From positions 1 through 64,000 of the forward strand of contig NZ_RQFW01000015.1 of NCBI RefSeq assembly GCF_004770145.1: a stretch of DNA of 64,000 nucleotides, in the 5' to 3' direction. Positions 8,852 to 17,878 of this stretch are shown one piece after another (positions within the stretch are counted from its first letter, which is position 1; each line of letters starts with the position of its first letter). Under the pieces are notes generated by a model. The model saw nothing but the letters and a program-made list of their open reading frames with translations. It did not search any database and was not told where the DNA came from. The translations under genes and the position numbers were made by a program. Source of the stretch: Leptospira bourretii. Lineage in GTDB: Bacteria > Spirochaetota > Leptospiria > Leptospirales > Leptospiraceae.

Positions 8852-9478
8852 ATGCGAAAACAAACCAAAAATCTTTCGGAGAAGGCAGAGGACCTTGGGC
8901 GGCGGCCTGCGATCCTTGTCCAAGCTTTGCGAGAGCTTTTGCGAACCGAATCACCGGAATCCATTACCTACGCCAAGGTTTGCGAAAGGGCTCGGATTCC
9001 GCGTGCTTCTGCTTATCATTTTTTCCCCAATCTGGGAGCGCTCTATTTGGGACTGCGTTTGGTGCATTCGGAATTGGTCTCCGAACGGCTGGCCCAGGTG
9101 GATACTTCCGTTTTTGGTTCTTGGCAAGACTACGTACATTTTTTAGCAAAAGAAGCAGCCGCAGTAGTACGAGAAGACCCGGCTTTGGTTCGAGTTGTTT
9201 ATGGAGTTCGAAACGAAGAAACCATGTACATTGGAAAGGCTTTGGATGACAGAATCGCAGCACTTGCTTTGTCTCAAGTGGCAGAACGATTTGTACTTCC
9301 TGATTGGCCGGAGGCAGCACGAAAGGTGGGGATTGCCGTCTCGATCATTGATTCCGTCTTTCGGTTTTCGTATCGTGAAGGTGGGGAAATCACAGAAGAA
9401 ATGGTGAGCGAAGCGGGAAGGGCAGCAGTTGCCTATTTACGATCCTACTTACCTGAATATCTAAAAGACCGGAAATAA
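8852..9478 (+). CDS. TetR/AcrR-family transcriptional regulator
   Basis: This protein of about 208 aa has an N-terminal TetR helix-turn-helix (ITYAKVCERARIPRASAYHFFPNLGALY, residues about 36-63). An all-helical ligand and dimer domain follows, ending VAYLRSYLPEYLKDRK. The ATG at 8852 is used here. An in-frame TTG at 8840 would add four residues but overlaps the third operator-like site, and neither start has a well-spaced ribosome site. The ligand is unknown. The divergent aldolase gene suggests local control and probably autorepression. Confidence 0.88.
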   Translation: MRKQTKNLSEKAEDLGRRPAILVQALRELLRTESPESITYAKVCERARIPRASAYHFFPNLGALYLGLRLVHSELVSERLAQVDTSVFGSWQDYVHFLAKEAAAVVREDPALVRVVYGVRNEETMYIGKALDDRIAALALSQVAERFVLPDWPEAARKVGIAVSIIDSVFRFSYREGGEITEEMVSEAGRAAVAYLRSYLPEYLKDRK

Positions 9479-9520
9479 ATTCTTTTTCCTTTCGCTCTTT
9501 GATTTTCCCAAATCCAGAAA

Positions 9521-9546
9521 AAACAATCGACAATTGTTTGTTTTTT
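9521..9546 (+). terminator. Probable rho-independent terminator after the TetR gene
   Basis: The stem AAACAAT/ATTGTTT (9521-9527/9533-9539) has a 5-base loop and is followed by GTTTTTTG. The stem is AT-rich and weak, but the T run is clear. Confidence 0.55.
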
Positions 9547-9660
9547 GTAAGATTACCTCTTACGTCTTTGGGGAAGGACTAGTCTCAAAAAGATTTTGAT
9601 GGGGACTAATTGGTTCATTTCTTTTGATCGTAAATGCCTTTTCGCATAGGAGAGTCCGAG

Positions 9661-11520
9661 ATGATGATAGGTCCATTCCATTCATTGGTTCGAAAATGGA
9701 ATCATATTCTAATCCAATTCGTTTCTTTTGTTCTTGGACCAACCGATCGGTTTGTGATGAGGCATCGAATCTTAAATGGAACACTCTTTGCTGGCATCAT
9801 TGCGATGGGGGTGGGACTAACCTCCGAATTCTTTCGTGAAGGATTTGAAATAGGTGGCCTTATTTCTCTTTGGGTTGCTTTTGGATTTGCTTGTCTTTTT
9901 TATTATTTAGCTCGGTTTAAAAACAAATTTCAAATCCTCATCCTTCCTACCTTTATCATCAGTTCACTGACTTCCTTTTTGCAAATCAAATACAGTGGTG
10001 GGATTGTCAGCGCCAATGTGATGTTACTGGCTCCGATCCTTGTATTGAATATGCTCATCCTTGGAAAGAAGTTTGATTGGATGGCCATTGTATTTTTTGT
10101 CGGAGCTCTCTTTGGAGTGAATTACATCCAGACAGTTCATCCTGAATGGTTTTTTGATTATTCTTCTGAGAAAGCTCGCAGTGAAGACTTTCTCATCACA
10201 GGAGTTTCCATTTTATTTTTACTTGGACTGATGTTACGAACTCTCAATCGTTCTTATGAAGATGCCATAGGAGAAGTGAGTCGTTTGAAATACCAACAAG
10301 ATGGAGATTATTATCTTACTTCCCTTCTCACTCGTCCTCTTTCCGGGATTCGCATCCGTTCGAAAACGGTTCAGTTTCAAACCTATATCAAACAAAAGAA
10401 ATCATTCCAATTTAAAAATAGAGAATATGAACTGGGAGGAGATATCTGTGTGGCAGACCAGATTGTTCTTCGTGGACGCAGTTATCTTGTTTTTGCCAAT
10501 GGGGATGCAATGGGTAAATCCATGCAGGGGGCAGGGGGAGTTCTTGTGTTTGGGACTGCCTTTCGTGCTTTGGTAGAACGAACTCATAGAGAAGGAATCC
10601 TTTCTGGATATTATCCCGAACGATGGTTACACACTGCACTCAATGATTTAAATGATGTGTTTGAAGGATTTGATGGTTCGATGTCCATGTCGCTTCTCCT
10701 TGGTTTAGTGGATGAAGAAAATGGATTTTTATATTACCTGAATGCGGAACATCCCTTCCCGATTCGATTGAGAGATGGAAAGGCTAGTTTTTTATCGGAA
10801 GAAGCCACCAATTTTAAATTGGGAATGCAAAAGGACAAAGCAAGGATTGAAACCTGTTGGATTCGTCCAGGGGATACCATCATCATTGGATCGGATGGGC
10901 GAGATGATCTAAGTATGGGGAATCCAACCGATTCCAACCGAGTGATCAATATGGACCATACATCAATTTTGTTACATGCGGAAGCAAGTCTTGGGAATAT
11001 TGAAACTTTGGGAGAAATTCTCCAAAAGATCGGAGAATTAACAGATGATCTTTCTTTACTGAGTATAAGGTTCCACCCCCAAACCCAATGGAATTTCAGA
11101 GAGAGAAATGAGAATTTAGAAGAGCCAATCAGGCTTCACAAGAAAAATCAGGACAAGGAAGCCCTCCCTTTGCTCATCCGGTATGCTGATCTCCATCCCT
11201 TTGACCCAACCGTATGGAAATTATTGCACCGAGTGTATCGTAAACTGGAGAAACCGGCTGAAGCTGGCCGTGCTGCTGAGAATTTTTCTAATCTTCACCC
11301 TTCCGGACTTCAAATGATCTTTGACGGTGCCATCCAATATGCAAAAGCAAGTTTGATTGATGATGCCATTGACATGGCCGAAAGGATCTACAGTAGGAAA
11401 CCGGAGGTAATCCCAGTCATTAAGATTCTCAGTCGACTGTATCGAAAGTCAAAACGACCAGACAAAGCAGAAGAATACCAAAAAGAAATCCTACGTTTAC
11501 AAAATCACAGAAGTAATTGA
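9661..11520 (+). CDS. Membrane-anchored SpoIIE/PP2C-type phosphatase with helical repeats
   Basis: This protein of about 619 aa begins with five or six hydrophobic segments (to about residue 195). A SpoIIE-type serine/threonine phosphatase domain follows (about 240-470) with GGDICVADQ, NGDAMGKSMQGAGG and IIIGSDGRDD, the metal-binding acidic positions of the PP2M fold. The C-terminal 130 residues are helical TPR-like repeats (LLHRVYRKLEKPAEAGRAAE and LSRLYRKSKRPDKAEEYQ). An in-frame ATG occurs at 9634, but AGGAG at 9648-9652 is eight bases before the ATG at 9661. Such proteins usually dephosphorylate STAS anti-sigma antagonists. No STAS gene is adjacent; the nearest is at 38.6 kb. Confidence 0.87.
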   Translation: MMIGPFHSLVRKWNHILIQFVSFVLGPTDRFVMRHRILNGTLFAGIIAMGVGLTSEFFREGFEIGGLISLWVAFGFACLFYYLARFKNKFQILILPTFIISSLTSFLQIKYSGGIVSANVMLLAPILVLNMLILGKKFDWMAIVFFVGALFGVNYIQTVHPEWFFDYSSEKARSEDFLITGVSILFLLGLMLRTLNRSYEDAIGEVSRLKYQQDGDYYLTSLLTRPLSGIRIRSKTVQFQTYIKQKKSFQFKNREYELGGDICVADQIVLRGRSYLVFANGDAMGKSMQGAGGVLVFGTAFRALVERTHREGILSGYYPERWLHTALNDLNDVFEGFDGSMSMSLLLGLVDEENGFLYYLNAEHPFPIRLRDGKASFLSEEATNFKLGMQKDKARIETCWIRPGDTIIIGSDGRDDLSMGNPTDSNRVINMDHTSILLHAEASLGNIETLGEILQKIGELTDDLSLLSIRFHPQTQWNFRERNENLEEPIRLHKKNQDKEALPLLIRYADLHPFDPTVWKLLHRVYRKLEKPAEAGRAAENFSNLHPSGLQMIFDGAIQYAKASLIDDAIDMAERIYSRKPEVIPVIKILSRLYRKSKRPDKAEEYQKEILRLQNHRSN

Positions 11521-11526
11521 GCCAAA

Positions 11527-11580
11527 GTTGGTGGTCCAACTCGTATCTTAGGGGTTAGGTGAATTTGTTTACCTAACTTT
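11527..11580 (+). terminator. Two hairpins after the phosphatase gene
   Basis: GTTGG-TGGT-CCAAC (11527-11540) is followed by GTTAGGT/ACCTAAC (11554-11560/11571-11577) and a short TTT. This is a plausible transcript end, with a weak T tract. Confidence 0.45.
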
Positions 11581-11751
11581 ATGGGTGACGTGAAAGAAAT
11601 TTTACAAACATTCTCACTAAAATAGAATCATTTTTAAATAAATTAGTTTTGTGTGATGCTTCATCATAAAAATGAATTTACTTTTAATAATCCAAGCTTT
11701 GTTATCGTTTCCAGAAGGAAGATTTGATACTATCTTCATAAGGTTACATGT

Positions 11752-12042
11752 ATGGAAGAAAACGAAACAATAGAAATACCGCAAATCCAAGAAGAACCTG
11801 CTCCGGAAGTAGCAGTTGTGGTTAAAAAAGCAGCTCCTAAGAAGAAAAAAGCCGCAAAAAAGAAAGCAGCGAAGAAAAAAGCCAAAAAAGCGGCTCCTAA
11901 AAAGAAGAAGGCTGCTAAAAAGAAAAAAGTAGCAAAGAAAAAAACTAAGAAAGTTCTCTCTAAAAAGAGACCTGCGAAAAAGAAAACTGCTAAGAAAAGA
12001 GCAGCGAAGAAAAAAGTCGCAAGAAAGAAAAAAAGACGTTAA
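11752..12042 (+). CDS. Lysine/alanine-rich histone H1-like protein
   Basis: This 96-aa protein has an acidic N-terminus (MEENETIEIPQIQEEPAPE, residues 1-19). After about residue 25 it is almost entirely Lys, Ala, Pro, Val and Arg in irregular AAKKK/APKKKK repeats, resembling the C-terminal tail of histone H1 and bacterial H1-like proteins. Such tails bind DNA non-specifically and compact the nucleoid. There is no folded domain, signal peptide or membrane segment. AAGG lies about 10 bases before the ATG. The A-rich sequence also leaves a long open frame on the other strand, which is an artefact. Confidence 0.8.
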   Translation: MEENETIEIPQIQEEPAPEVAVVVKKAAPKKKKAAKKKAAKKKAKKAAPKKKKAAKKKKVAKKKTKKVLSKKRPAKKKTAKKRAAKKKVARKKKRR

Positions 12043-12050
12043 TTCCCTTT

Positions 12051-12111
12051 GGGATAATAGAAAGATCCATTCGGATTTTTGTTCTGAATGCCGGATTGAT
12101 TCTATTATCCC
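12051..12111. other. Long inverted repeat with nested stem, 3' of the histone-like gene
   Basis: Perfect 12-base arms GGGATAATAGAA (12051-12062) and TTCTATTATCCC (12100-12111) enclose 37 bases. A smaller nested stem, ATTCGGA against TCTGAAT, is also present. There is no T tract on either strand, so it is not a standard terminator. It sits 9 bases after the stop codon, between convergent genes. It could be an RNA stability or processing element, or a protein-binding site. Confidence 0.5.
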
Positions 12112-12193
12112 AAAATCCAATCATCAAACAACAACAAGTGCCATTACTAGCATTCGTTTCGATTTTAAAACAAAGAGATTGAGACTTCTGATC

Positions 12194-12868
12194 TTAAATT
12201 TTTTGATACTTCTTAGCCTGTTTTTTGTTTTCTGGATCTAACTCAATGGCTTCTGGATGGAAAACAATATTCCAATACCTAACCACATAGGCAACAACAC
12301 CTGCAGTCAGTACAAAAAGTAAAACATAAGCAGAGATCACAGGATGGAGTAAAAAAGAATAAGGAGCACCAAACTTTAAAAAGTAAGGCAGTGACATATA
12401 CCAAATCACAGATACTGCCACAATTCCCACACCAAATTTTCCCCACCAGTTAGGTCGACCTTGTAAACCTCGTTTTAAATACAAATAGCCACCAAGCCAA
12501 ACGCCGAGGATCTCTCTAATAAAATATACGATAAGAATCCAACTTGGAAAATCAAAATGAATGGTAACAACAAAGAGTCCACCGAGGGTAACGAGTTTAT
12601 CACAGACTGGATCTAAGTATCTACCGAGAGTGGTTTCTTGGTGGAGGAGACGAGCAAAGAGTCCGTCGAGGTAATCACTGACAACAGCAGCCAGTGCATA
12701 AAAGATCGATGCAGAAAAAGCACGTAAGTTCGCTGGATCATGTGCATAAGCATAAGTGCTTTGGAAAAAAAAGGGGAGTAACAACACCCGAAACACAGAT
12801 AAAAAATTGGATAGGGTAAAGATACGATCCTGGAAAAGGTCTTTGGCTTTTTTTTCTTCGATTTGCAT
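12194..12868 (-). CDS. CDP-alcohol phosphatidyltransferase (PgsA-like)
   Basis: This membrane protein of about 224 aa carries the full CDP-alcohol phosphotransferase signature DG-x2-AR-x8-G-x3-D-x3-D, seen as DGLFARLLHQETTLGRYLDP followed by VCDK. There are about five hydrophobic helices. The usual product of this subfamily is phosphatidylglycerol-phosphate from CDP-diacylglycerol and glycerol-3-phosphate, but cardiolipin or inositol-type synthases share the motif. An in-frame TTG at 12916 would add 16 residues. I prefer the ATG at 12868 because it precedes the basic pre-helix segment. Confidence 0.85.
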   Translation of the reverse strand: MQIEEKKAKDLFQDRIFTLSNFLSVFRVLLLPFFFQSTYAYAHDPANLRAFSASIFYALAAVVSDYLDGLFARLLHQETTLGRYLDPVCDKLVTLGGLFVVTIHFDFPSWILIVYFIREILGVWLGGYLYLKRGLQGRPNWWGKFGVGIVAVSVIWYMSLPYFLKFGAPYSFLLHPVISAYVLLFVLTAGVVAYVVRYWNIVFHPEAIELDPENKKQAKKYQKI

Positions 12869-12971
12869 AGAACCAGTACCAGATTCTAAAAATTCTAACG
12901 AAAGGCAAGAAAACAAATGAAAACTGTGTTGACTCTCGGAGTCGATTCTATAGTTTGGTTTTTATTCCGAT

Positions 12972-13048
<77 letters not shown>

Positions 13049-13070
13049 TCGGATTCTTTATTTTTCCCTT

Positions 13071-14090
13071 TCACTCAATATATTCTTCTTTTTCTTTCTT
13101 AAAAAGAATCTGATTTTCTTCTTCTAAAACTCTTGCCACTTGTACAATTTTACTTCTTGCTTCGTTTATCTCTCGTAAGGTGACTCGTGGTTTCATGTCC
13201 AGGGCATCTAAAATATCTTCTGACCTGTTTTGGCTCATATTGTTTAGGAATTTTTTCCTGATTTCATCTCCGGCACCACGGATGGCAAGAGAGATGGACG
13301 AGTCATCAGCCAAACGGTTGATAAGGATTCGCATTTCTTTGTTATCCAAAGAAAGGATGTCTTCAAAAGTATAAAGTTTTTCACGGACTTGGTCTGCCAC
13401 ATCGGGAGAAGATTCTTCGAGTTCGGATAGAATCGTTTCCTCTGCCCCTTTTTCCATAAAGTTCAAAATGTTCGCAAGGACATGAGCTCCACCAGCTTCG
13501 GAGTATTCCTGTTTGTCCCTTTCTTCGTATCGTTTTTTGAGAATCCTTGCAATGTTTTGGATCACATCTGGATGGGTTTTGGATGTGGTTGCTAGTCTTA
13601 CCGCAATTTTTGCCTGTTCTGGTTTCGGAAAAAGTTTTAAAACATCGGCTGCCTTTTTTGGATCCAGATGCGATAAGGTGACTGCGATGATTTGTGGGGA
13701 TTCGGTGCCAAGCATCCCCTGTAAAACTCCCGGTTCCACTTGGTTCAAAAATTCAAAATCGTTTTTGGTTTCTTCTTTATGGATTTTCTTTAAGATTACA
13801 TTGGCTTTTTCAGCGCCCACTGTATGTTCCAAAAGAGATTTGGCAGTGGAGAGGCCACCGGAGGTGGTTTCATTCAAATCTTCAATGGTATTATGAAATT
13901 CCTTTAAGATGACTTCTCTTTCTTCTTTCGAGATAGATCTGATTTTGGACATTTCCAAAATCACTGCTTCGAGCATGGTGTCATCGAGGTGTTTCAGAAC
14001 ATCGGCAGCTCTTTCTTTGCCAAGGGATAAAAGGAGGAGGGCGGCTTTTCGTACGCCAGGAGTGGCGGATGTACTGTTCTCAGGCTTCAT
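13071..14090 (-). CDS. fliG: Flagellar motor switch protein FliG
   Basis: This 339-aa protein matches FliG over its full length. It has the N-terminal FliF-binding domain (VRKAALLLLSLGKERAADVL), the middle ARM domain with SHLDPKKAADVLKLFP, and the C-terminal domain with the charged torque helix (LDNKEMRILINRLADDSSISLAIRGAG). FliG couples stator force to the rotor at the cytoplasmic face of the MS ring, here in periplasmic flagella. Spirochaetes often carry more than one fliG copy. No other basal-body gene is adjacent, so this may be a solitary copy. Confidence 0.93.
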   Translation of the reverse strand: MKPENSTSATPGVRKAALLLLSLGKERAADVLKHLDDTMLEAVILEMSKIRSISKEEREVILKEFHNTIEDLNETTSGGLSTAKSLLEHTVGAEKANVILKKIHKEETKNDFEFLNQVEPGVLQGMLGTESPQIIAVTLSHLDPKKAADVLKLFPKPEQAKIAVRLATTSKTHPDVIQNIARILKKRYEERDKQEYSEAGGAHVLANILNFMEKGAEETILSELEESSPDVADQVREKLYTFEDILSLDNKEMRILINRLADDSSISLAIRGAGDEIRKKFLNNMSQNRSEDILDALDMKPRVTLREINEARSKIVQVARVLEEENQILFKKEKEEYIE

Positions 14091-14219
14091 GTGACATAAT
14101 TCTCCCGGTTTCCTGATACTGTCAAAAAAAACTTACGTAATGAGACAAAATTTTCTAAAGGTCTCATAAATTCGTACGATACCCTTTGTAAGTTACAAAG
14201 ATAAGGGAAACAAAACCAG

Positions 14220-14429
14220 ATGGACAAAGCACACAAATTCAAAAGTACACTCGAAAGATACATCCACTACCGAGGAATTGATATCGTTCTCCACCTCAAA
14301 GACGGACAAAGCATTGAACTCGATAAAAATCGCCAAATGATGGACGATGTAGTGATCGGGAACTTAGCTAGTGGTGTGGTTCGCATTCCCGTCGCTGACA
14401 TTCAAAGTGCCGATTTTTTTGCCGCATAA
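14220..14429 (+). CDS. Small conserved-looking hypothetical protein
   Basis: This 69-aa protein has predicted beta-rich character (IDIVLHLKDGQSIELDKN, then VVIGNLASGVVRIPVADI). It has no signal peptide, helix of membrane length or cysteine. AAGGGA lies about 13 bases before the ATG, which is long spacing. It is divergent from fliG and convergent with the E2 gene. The frame has coding character, but I do not recognise a family. Confidence 0.65.
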   Translation: MDKAHKFKSTLERYIHYRGIDIVLHLKDGQSIELDKNRQMMDDVVIGNLASGVVRIPVADIQSADFFAA

Positions 14430-14459
14430 ACCTTAAACATCACGAATCAACTACAAGAG

Positions 14460-15800
14460 TCAGATCACACCGGCCATAAGGCTCGGTTGTTCTAAAAGAC
14501 TCTTGAGAGTCCTTAAGAATTCGGCTCCAACCGCACCATCGATCACTCGGTGGTCGCAAGACAACGTGAGAGACAAAACCCGGCCAGCTACCACGGCCCC
14601 GTTTTCCACAACAGGTTTGTCTTCCACAGAACCAACAGCCAAGATCCCACTTTCTGGTTCGTTGATGATGGCTGTGAACCGACTGATTCCATACATTCCT
14701 AGATTAGAAATGGTAAAAGTTCCACCTGAAAATTCTTCAGGTTTTAGTTTGCGATCCCGGGCACGTTTTGCCAGTTCTTTCACTTCTTTCGAAATCTCAA
14801 GTATAGATTTTCCATCCGCATTTCGGATAACTGGTGTTAATAGTCCTCCATCAAGAGAAACAGCAATCCCTACATCCACTCGACCAAATTGTAAAATGGA
14901 ATCTCCTTGGAAACTCGCATTGACTTTGGGATGAAGCCTCAGGGCGGTAGCAGTTGCTTTGACGATGATATCGTTTAAGCTGACCTTCATTTGGAGTTCC
15001 GGATCTAAATGTTTTTGGAATTCGGAAAGTTCCAGACGAAATGTCTCCATGGCTTTTGCATTTACATCCACATTCAAATAAAAGTGGGGGAGATTTTGTT
15101 TGGATTCGGTCAGACGTTTGGCTATGGTTTTTCGCATTCCATTCAAAGTCACAACTTCATCTGCGCGCGTTGCTGCTTTACTTGCGTATTGACTTGTACC
15201 AGAACCTTGGTTTAAAGTATCCAAAACATCTTTTTTAGTGATCCTTCCTTCAGGTCCTGTTCCGATCACAGTGTGTAAATCAACACCATTTTCGATGGCA
15301 ATGGATTTGGCGAGAGGAGAAGCAAGGACACGAAGTCCTCCTCGATTGGCATTGGCTGGCGAACCCGAAGTCTGATCTTTCGATTGCGGGGAAGGTTTTG
15401 GGTTTGATTCTTTCTGTGAGATTGCAGTTGCTACAGGTTCTGGAACAACAGGTTTTGCTGTTTGGATTTCTACTTCCTTTGTAGGAGTAGGGGTCGTCTC
15501 CGTTTTGTTTTGGTTAGGTGAAGTCGCGGGAATCCCTGCTAAAAGAGATGCCACATCTTCCCCGGGTTTTCCAATCACAGCCATGGCCTGTCCCACTTTT
15601 AACTTGGATCCTTCTCCTTCGATGATCTTTAAAATCACACCGGAATCATAAGCTTCCATTTCCATCACGGCTTTGTCTGTTTCTACTTCTGCTATGATGT
15701 CACCAGGAGAGATCGAATCTCCTTCCTTTTTTAACCATTTCACAATGGTTCCTTCTTCCATTGTAGGGGAAAGTTGGGTCATTTCTTGAATTTTTGCCAT
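14460..15800 (-). CDS. pdhC: Pyruvate dehydrogenase E2, dihydrolipoamide acetyltransferase
   Basis: This 446-aa protein has one N-terminal lipoyl domain (lipoyl Lys in [10 protein letters not shown] near 43), an Ala/Pro/Lys-rich linker, and a peripheral-subunit-binding domain ([19 protein letters not shown], about 160). A C-terminal catalytic acetyltransferase core with the [13 protein letters not shown] active site follows. It transfers the acetyl group to CoA. The frame is open upstream into E1beta, but the ATG at 15800 has AGGAG nine bases ahead and begins exactly at the lipoyl domain. It is the third gene of an E1alpha-E1beta-E2 unit; no E3 lies nearby. Confidence 0.95.
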   Translation of the reverse strand: MAKIQEMTQLSPTMEEGTIVKWLKKEGDSISPGDIIAEVETDKAVMEMEAYDSGVILKIIEGEGSKLKVGQAMAVIGKPGEDVASLLAGIPATSPNQNKTETTPTPTKEVEIQTAKPVVPEPVATAISQKESNPKPSPQSKDQTSGSPANANRGGLRVLASPLAKSIAIENGVDLHTVIGTGPEGRITKKDVLDTLNQGSGTSQYASKAATRADEVVTLNGMRKTIAKRLTESKQNLPHFYLNVDVNAKAMETFRLELSEFQKHLDPELQMKVSLNDIIVKATATALRLHPKVNASFQGDSILQFGRVDVGIAVSLDGGLLTPVIRNADGKSILEISKEVKELAKRARDRKLKPEEFSGGTFTISNLGMYGISRFTAIINEPESGILAVGSVEDKPVVENGAVVAGRVLSLTLSCDHRVIDGAVGAEFLRTLKSLLEQPSLMAGVI

Positions 15801-15811
15801 TTTAGGTTCTC

Positions 15812-16786
15812 CTACTGTAACATCTCGCGGATGGTATCGGCAACTCTTGTTGCGTTTGGCAAACTCATTCTTTCTAAGTTGGCAGCGTAAGACATAGGAA
15901 CATCCATTTGTGTGACTCGTTCCACTGGATGATCCAAATAAGCGAAGGCATTTTTTTGGATGAGATAAGCAATTTGTGCTCCAAATCCGGCCACAGGCCA
16001 TCCTTCTTCGACAACAAGTGCCCTGTTTGTTTTTTTAACCGATTCGTAGATTAGGTTTTCATCTAACGGGCGTAAACTGCGTAGATCCACAATTTCGACT
16101 GAAATCCCTTCTTTTTCGAGAAGGACCGCTGCTTCTTCTGCAAACCCGAGAGCCCTTGACCAAGTCACAAGTGTGATGTCTGTACCTTTGCGTTTGATTT
16201 CGCCGAGGCCCAAAGGAATGGTGTATTCCTGTTCGGGGACATCTCCTTTGGAACCGTATAACACTTCTGATTCGATGAATATCGTTGGGTTATTATCTCT
16301 AATGGAAGATTTGAGTAGGCCATAAGCATCTTTTGGTGTGGCAGGACAAACTACTTTGAGTCCTGGGCAATGGGCATACCAAGATTCGAAGGCTTGGGAG
16401 TGTTGGGCACCAAGCCTTCCTCCCACACCTCCCGCACCACGAAAGACAATCGGCATAGGGAACTGGCCCCCACTCATATAATTCATTTTGGCAGCGGAGT
16501 TGATGATTTGGTCGATGGCAACAAGAGAAAAGTTCCAAGTCATAAATTCAATGATGGGACGTAGACCCACCATCGCAGAACCTACTCCAATCCCTGCAAA
16601 TCCATTTTCAGAAATGGGGGTATCAATCACTCGTTCTTCGCCAAATTTATCGAGCATTCCTTGGGAAACTTTATAAGCCCCTTGGTAATGTCCCACTTCT
16701 TCTCCCATCAGGTAAATGAGTGGATCTTTTTCCATTTCTTCTACCATGGCCCGGTTTAATGCTTCTCTGTAAGTTAAGATGGCCAT
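15812..16786 (-). CDS. pdhB: Pyruvate dehydrogenase E1 component, beta subunit
   Basis: This 324-aa protein is a transketolase-like E1beta. Features include [35 protein letters not shown], the catalytic region [20 protein letters not shown], and a C-terminal transketolase domain. With the alpha subunit it decarboxylates pyruvate using thiamine diphosphate and reductively acetylates E2. Its ATG directly follows the pdhA stop codon, and its GGAGG ribosome site lies inside the pdhA end, so the two are coupled. Confidence 0.95.
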   Translation of the reverse strand: MAILTYREALNRAMVEEMEKDPLIYLMGEEVGHYQGAYKVSQGMLDKFGEERVIDTPISENGFAGIGVGSAMVGLRPIIEFMTWNFSLVAIDQIINSAAKMNYMSGGQFPMPIVFRGAGGVGGRLGAQHSQAFESWYAHCPGLKVVCPATPKDAYGLLKSSIRDNNPTIFIESEVLYGSKGDVPEQEYTIPLGLGEIKRKGTDITLVTWSRALGFAEEAAVLLEKEGISVEIVDLRSLRPLDENLIYESVKKTNRALVVEEGWPVAGFGAQIAYLIQKNAFAYLDHPVERVTQMDVPMSYAANLERMSLPNATRVADTIREMLQ

Positions 16787-17773
16787 TTATTTATCCTCCG
16801 CATACACGTATTTGTGTAGTTGGGAAAGGGGAGGTTCTGGTGAGGTCTCTGCATATTGGTAGGCCTCATCAATTTGGGTTTGGATTTCCAAATCCATTTT
16901 ATCTAATTCTTCTGTTTTAATCCCACCTAACTCTAGCTCGTGTCTTGCTCGCATGAGTGGATCTTTCTTTTTATAGGCTTCCAATTCTTCTTTGGTTCTG
17001 TATTTGGCAGGATCGGACATAGAGTGGCCACGAAACCGGTAAGTGGAAACTTCGATGAGTGTTGGTCCTTCGCCGCGACGCGCTCGTTCCACAGCCACTT
17101 GGACATGGTCTCTGACCTTTCTCACTTCATCTCCTTCTATATGATCGCGAGCAATGTCATAAGCATAAGCTCTGACAGAAACATCTTTGACAGCAAGAGC
17201 TCGGTATTCCGGAGTTCCCATCGCATAATGGTTGTTCTCGCAAATGAAAACGACGGGAAGTTTCCAAATGGCAGCAAGGTTTAAACCCTCATGGAACGAT
17301 CCAATATTGGCAGCACCTTCTCCAAAAAAACAAATGGTAACAGAATCTTCTTTTTTAAATTTAGAAGCAAAGGCAATTCCTGCCGCTAGTGAGATATGAC
17401 CTCCCACAATTCCGTGCCCACCCATAAAATGTGCGTTACGATCAAAAAAATGCATCGAACCGCCGTTACCTTTTGAAATCCCTGTTCCTTTTCCAAATAA
17501 CTCTGCCATAAGAGGTTTGGGACTAAGTCCCCTGGCCAAAGCATGGCCGTGGTCTCTATAGGTGGAAACAATGTAGTCTTTGGGTGTGAGGGCAGCGATC
17601 GATCCAACACCCACTGCCTCTTGGCCGATGTACAAATGTAAAAACCCACCAATTTTTCCTACACTATAGGCTTTGGCAGCGGCTTCCTCAAACTTTCGTA
17701 TAAGTACCATTTGTCTGTAGAACTCTTTCAACTCGCTCACAGATTGTGAGTCTTTTGGGATAGAAGAAACCAA
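16787..17773 (-). CDS. pdhA: Pyruvate dehydrogenase E1 component, alpha subunit
   Basis: This 328-aa E1alpha subunit has the thiamine-diphosphate motif GEGAANIGSFHEGLNLAAIW followed by NNHYAM, and the phosphorylation-loop-like YRFRGHSMSDPAKYR. The start is a TTG preceded by GGAGG at a spacing of about six bases. It is the first gene of the pdhA-pdhB-pdhC unit on the minus strand. The upstream region separates it from the divergent gene at 17879. Confidence 0.95.
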   Translation of the reverse strand: MVSSIPKDSQSVSELKEFYRQMVLIRKFEEAAAKAYSVGKIGGFLHLYIGQEAVGVGSIAALTPKDYIVSTYRDHGHALARGLSPKPLMAELFGKGTGISKGNGGSMHFFDRNAHFMGGHGIVGGHISLAAGIAFASKFKKEDSVTICFFGEGAANIGSFHEGLNLAAIWKLPVVFICENNHYAMGTPEYRALAVKDVSVRAYAYDIARDHIEGDEVRKVRDHVQVAVERARRGEGPTLIEVSTYRFRGHSMSDPAKYRTKEELEAYKKKDPLMRARHELELGGIKTEELDKMDLEIQTQIDEAYQYAETSPEPPLSQLHKYVYAEDK

Positions 17774-17878
17774 CGAGAACCTCCAAAACGACTAAAAAAC
17801 TACACTATTTAGACGCAGAAGGAAAGCAAAAATCTTGCTCTCAGAAGGATCGTAAAAGACAGTTTCCTTAGGACCTTT

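Noticed and set aside
8704..9249. Long plus-strand frame overlapping the TetR gene
   Set aside because: It has low-complexity composition and no family pattern; the other frame gives a clear TetR protein.
11617..12120. Long Phe/Leu/Ser-rich frame on the minus strand opposite the histone-like gene
   Set aside because: It is the mirror of the Lys/Ala codon repeats (AAA/AAG read as TTT/CTT), has no ribosome site and overlaps a well-supported gene.
15801..16001. N-terminal extension of the E2 gene
   Set aside because: It overlaps pdhB and does not resemble a lipoyl domain; the ATG at 15800 has a good ribosome site.
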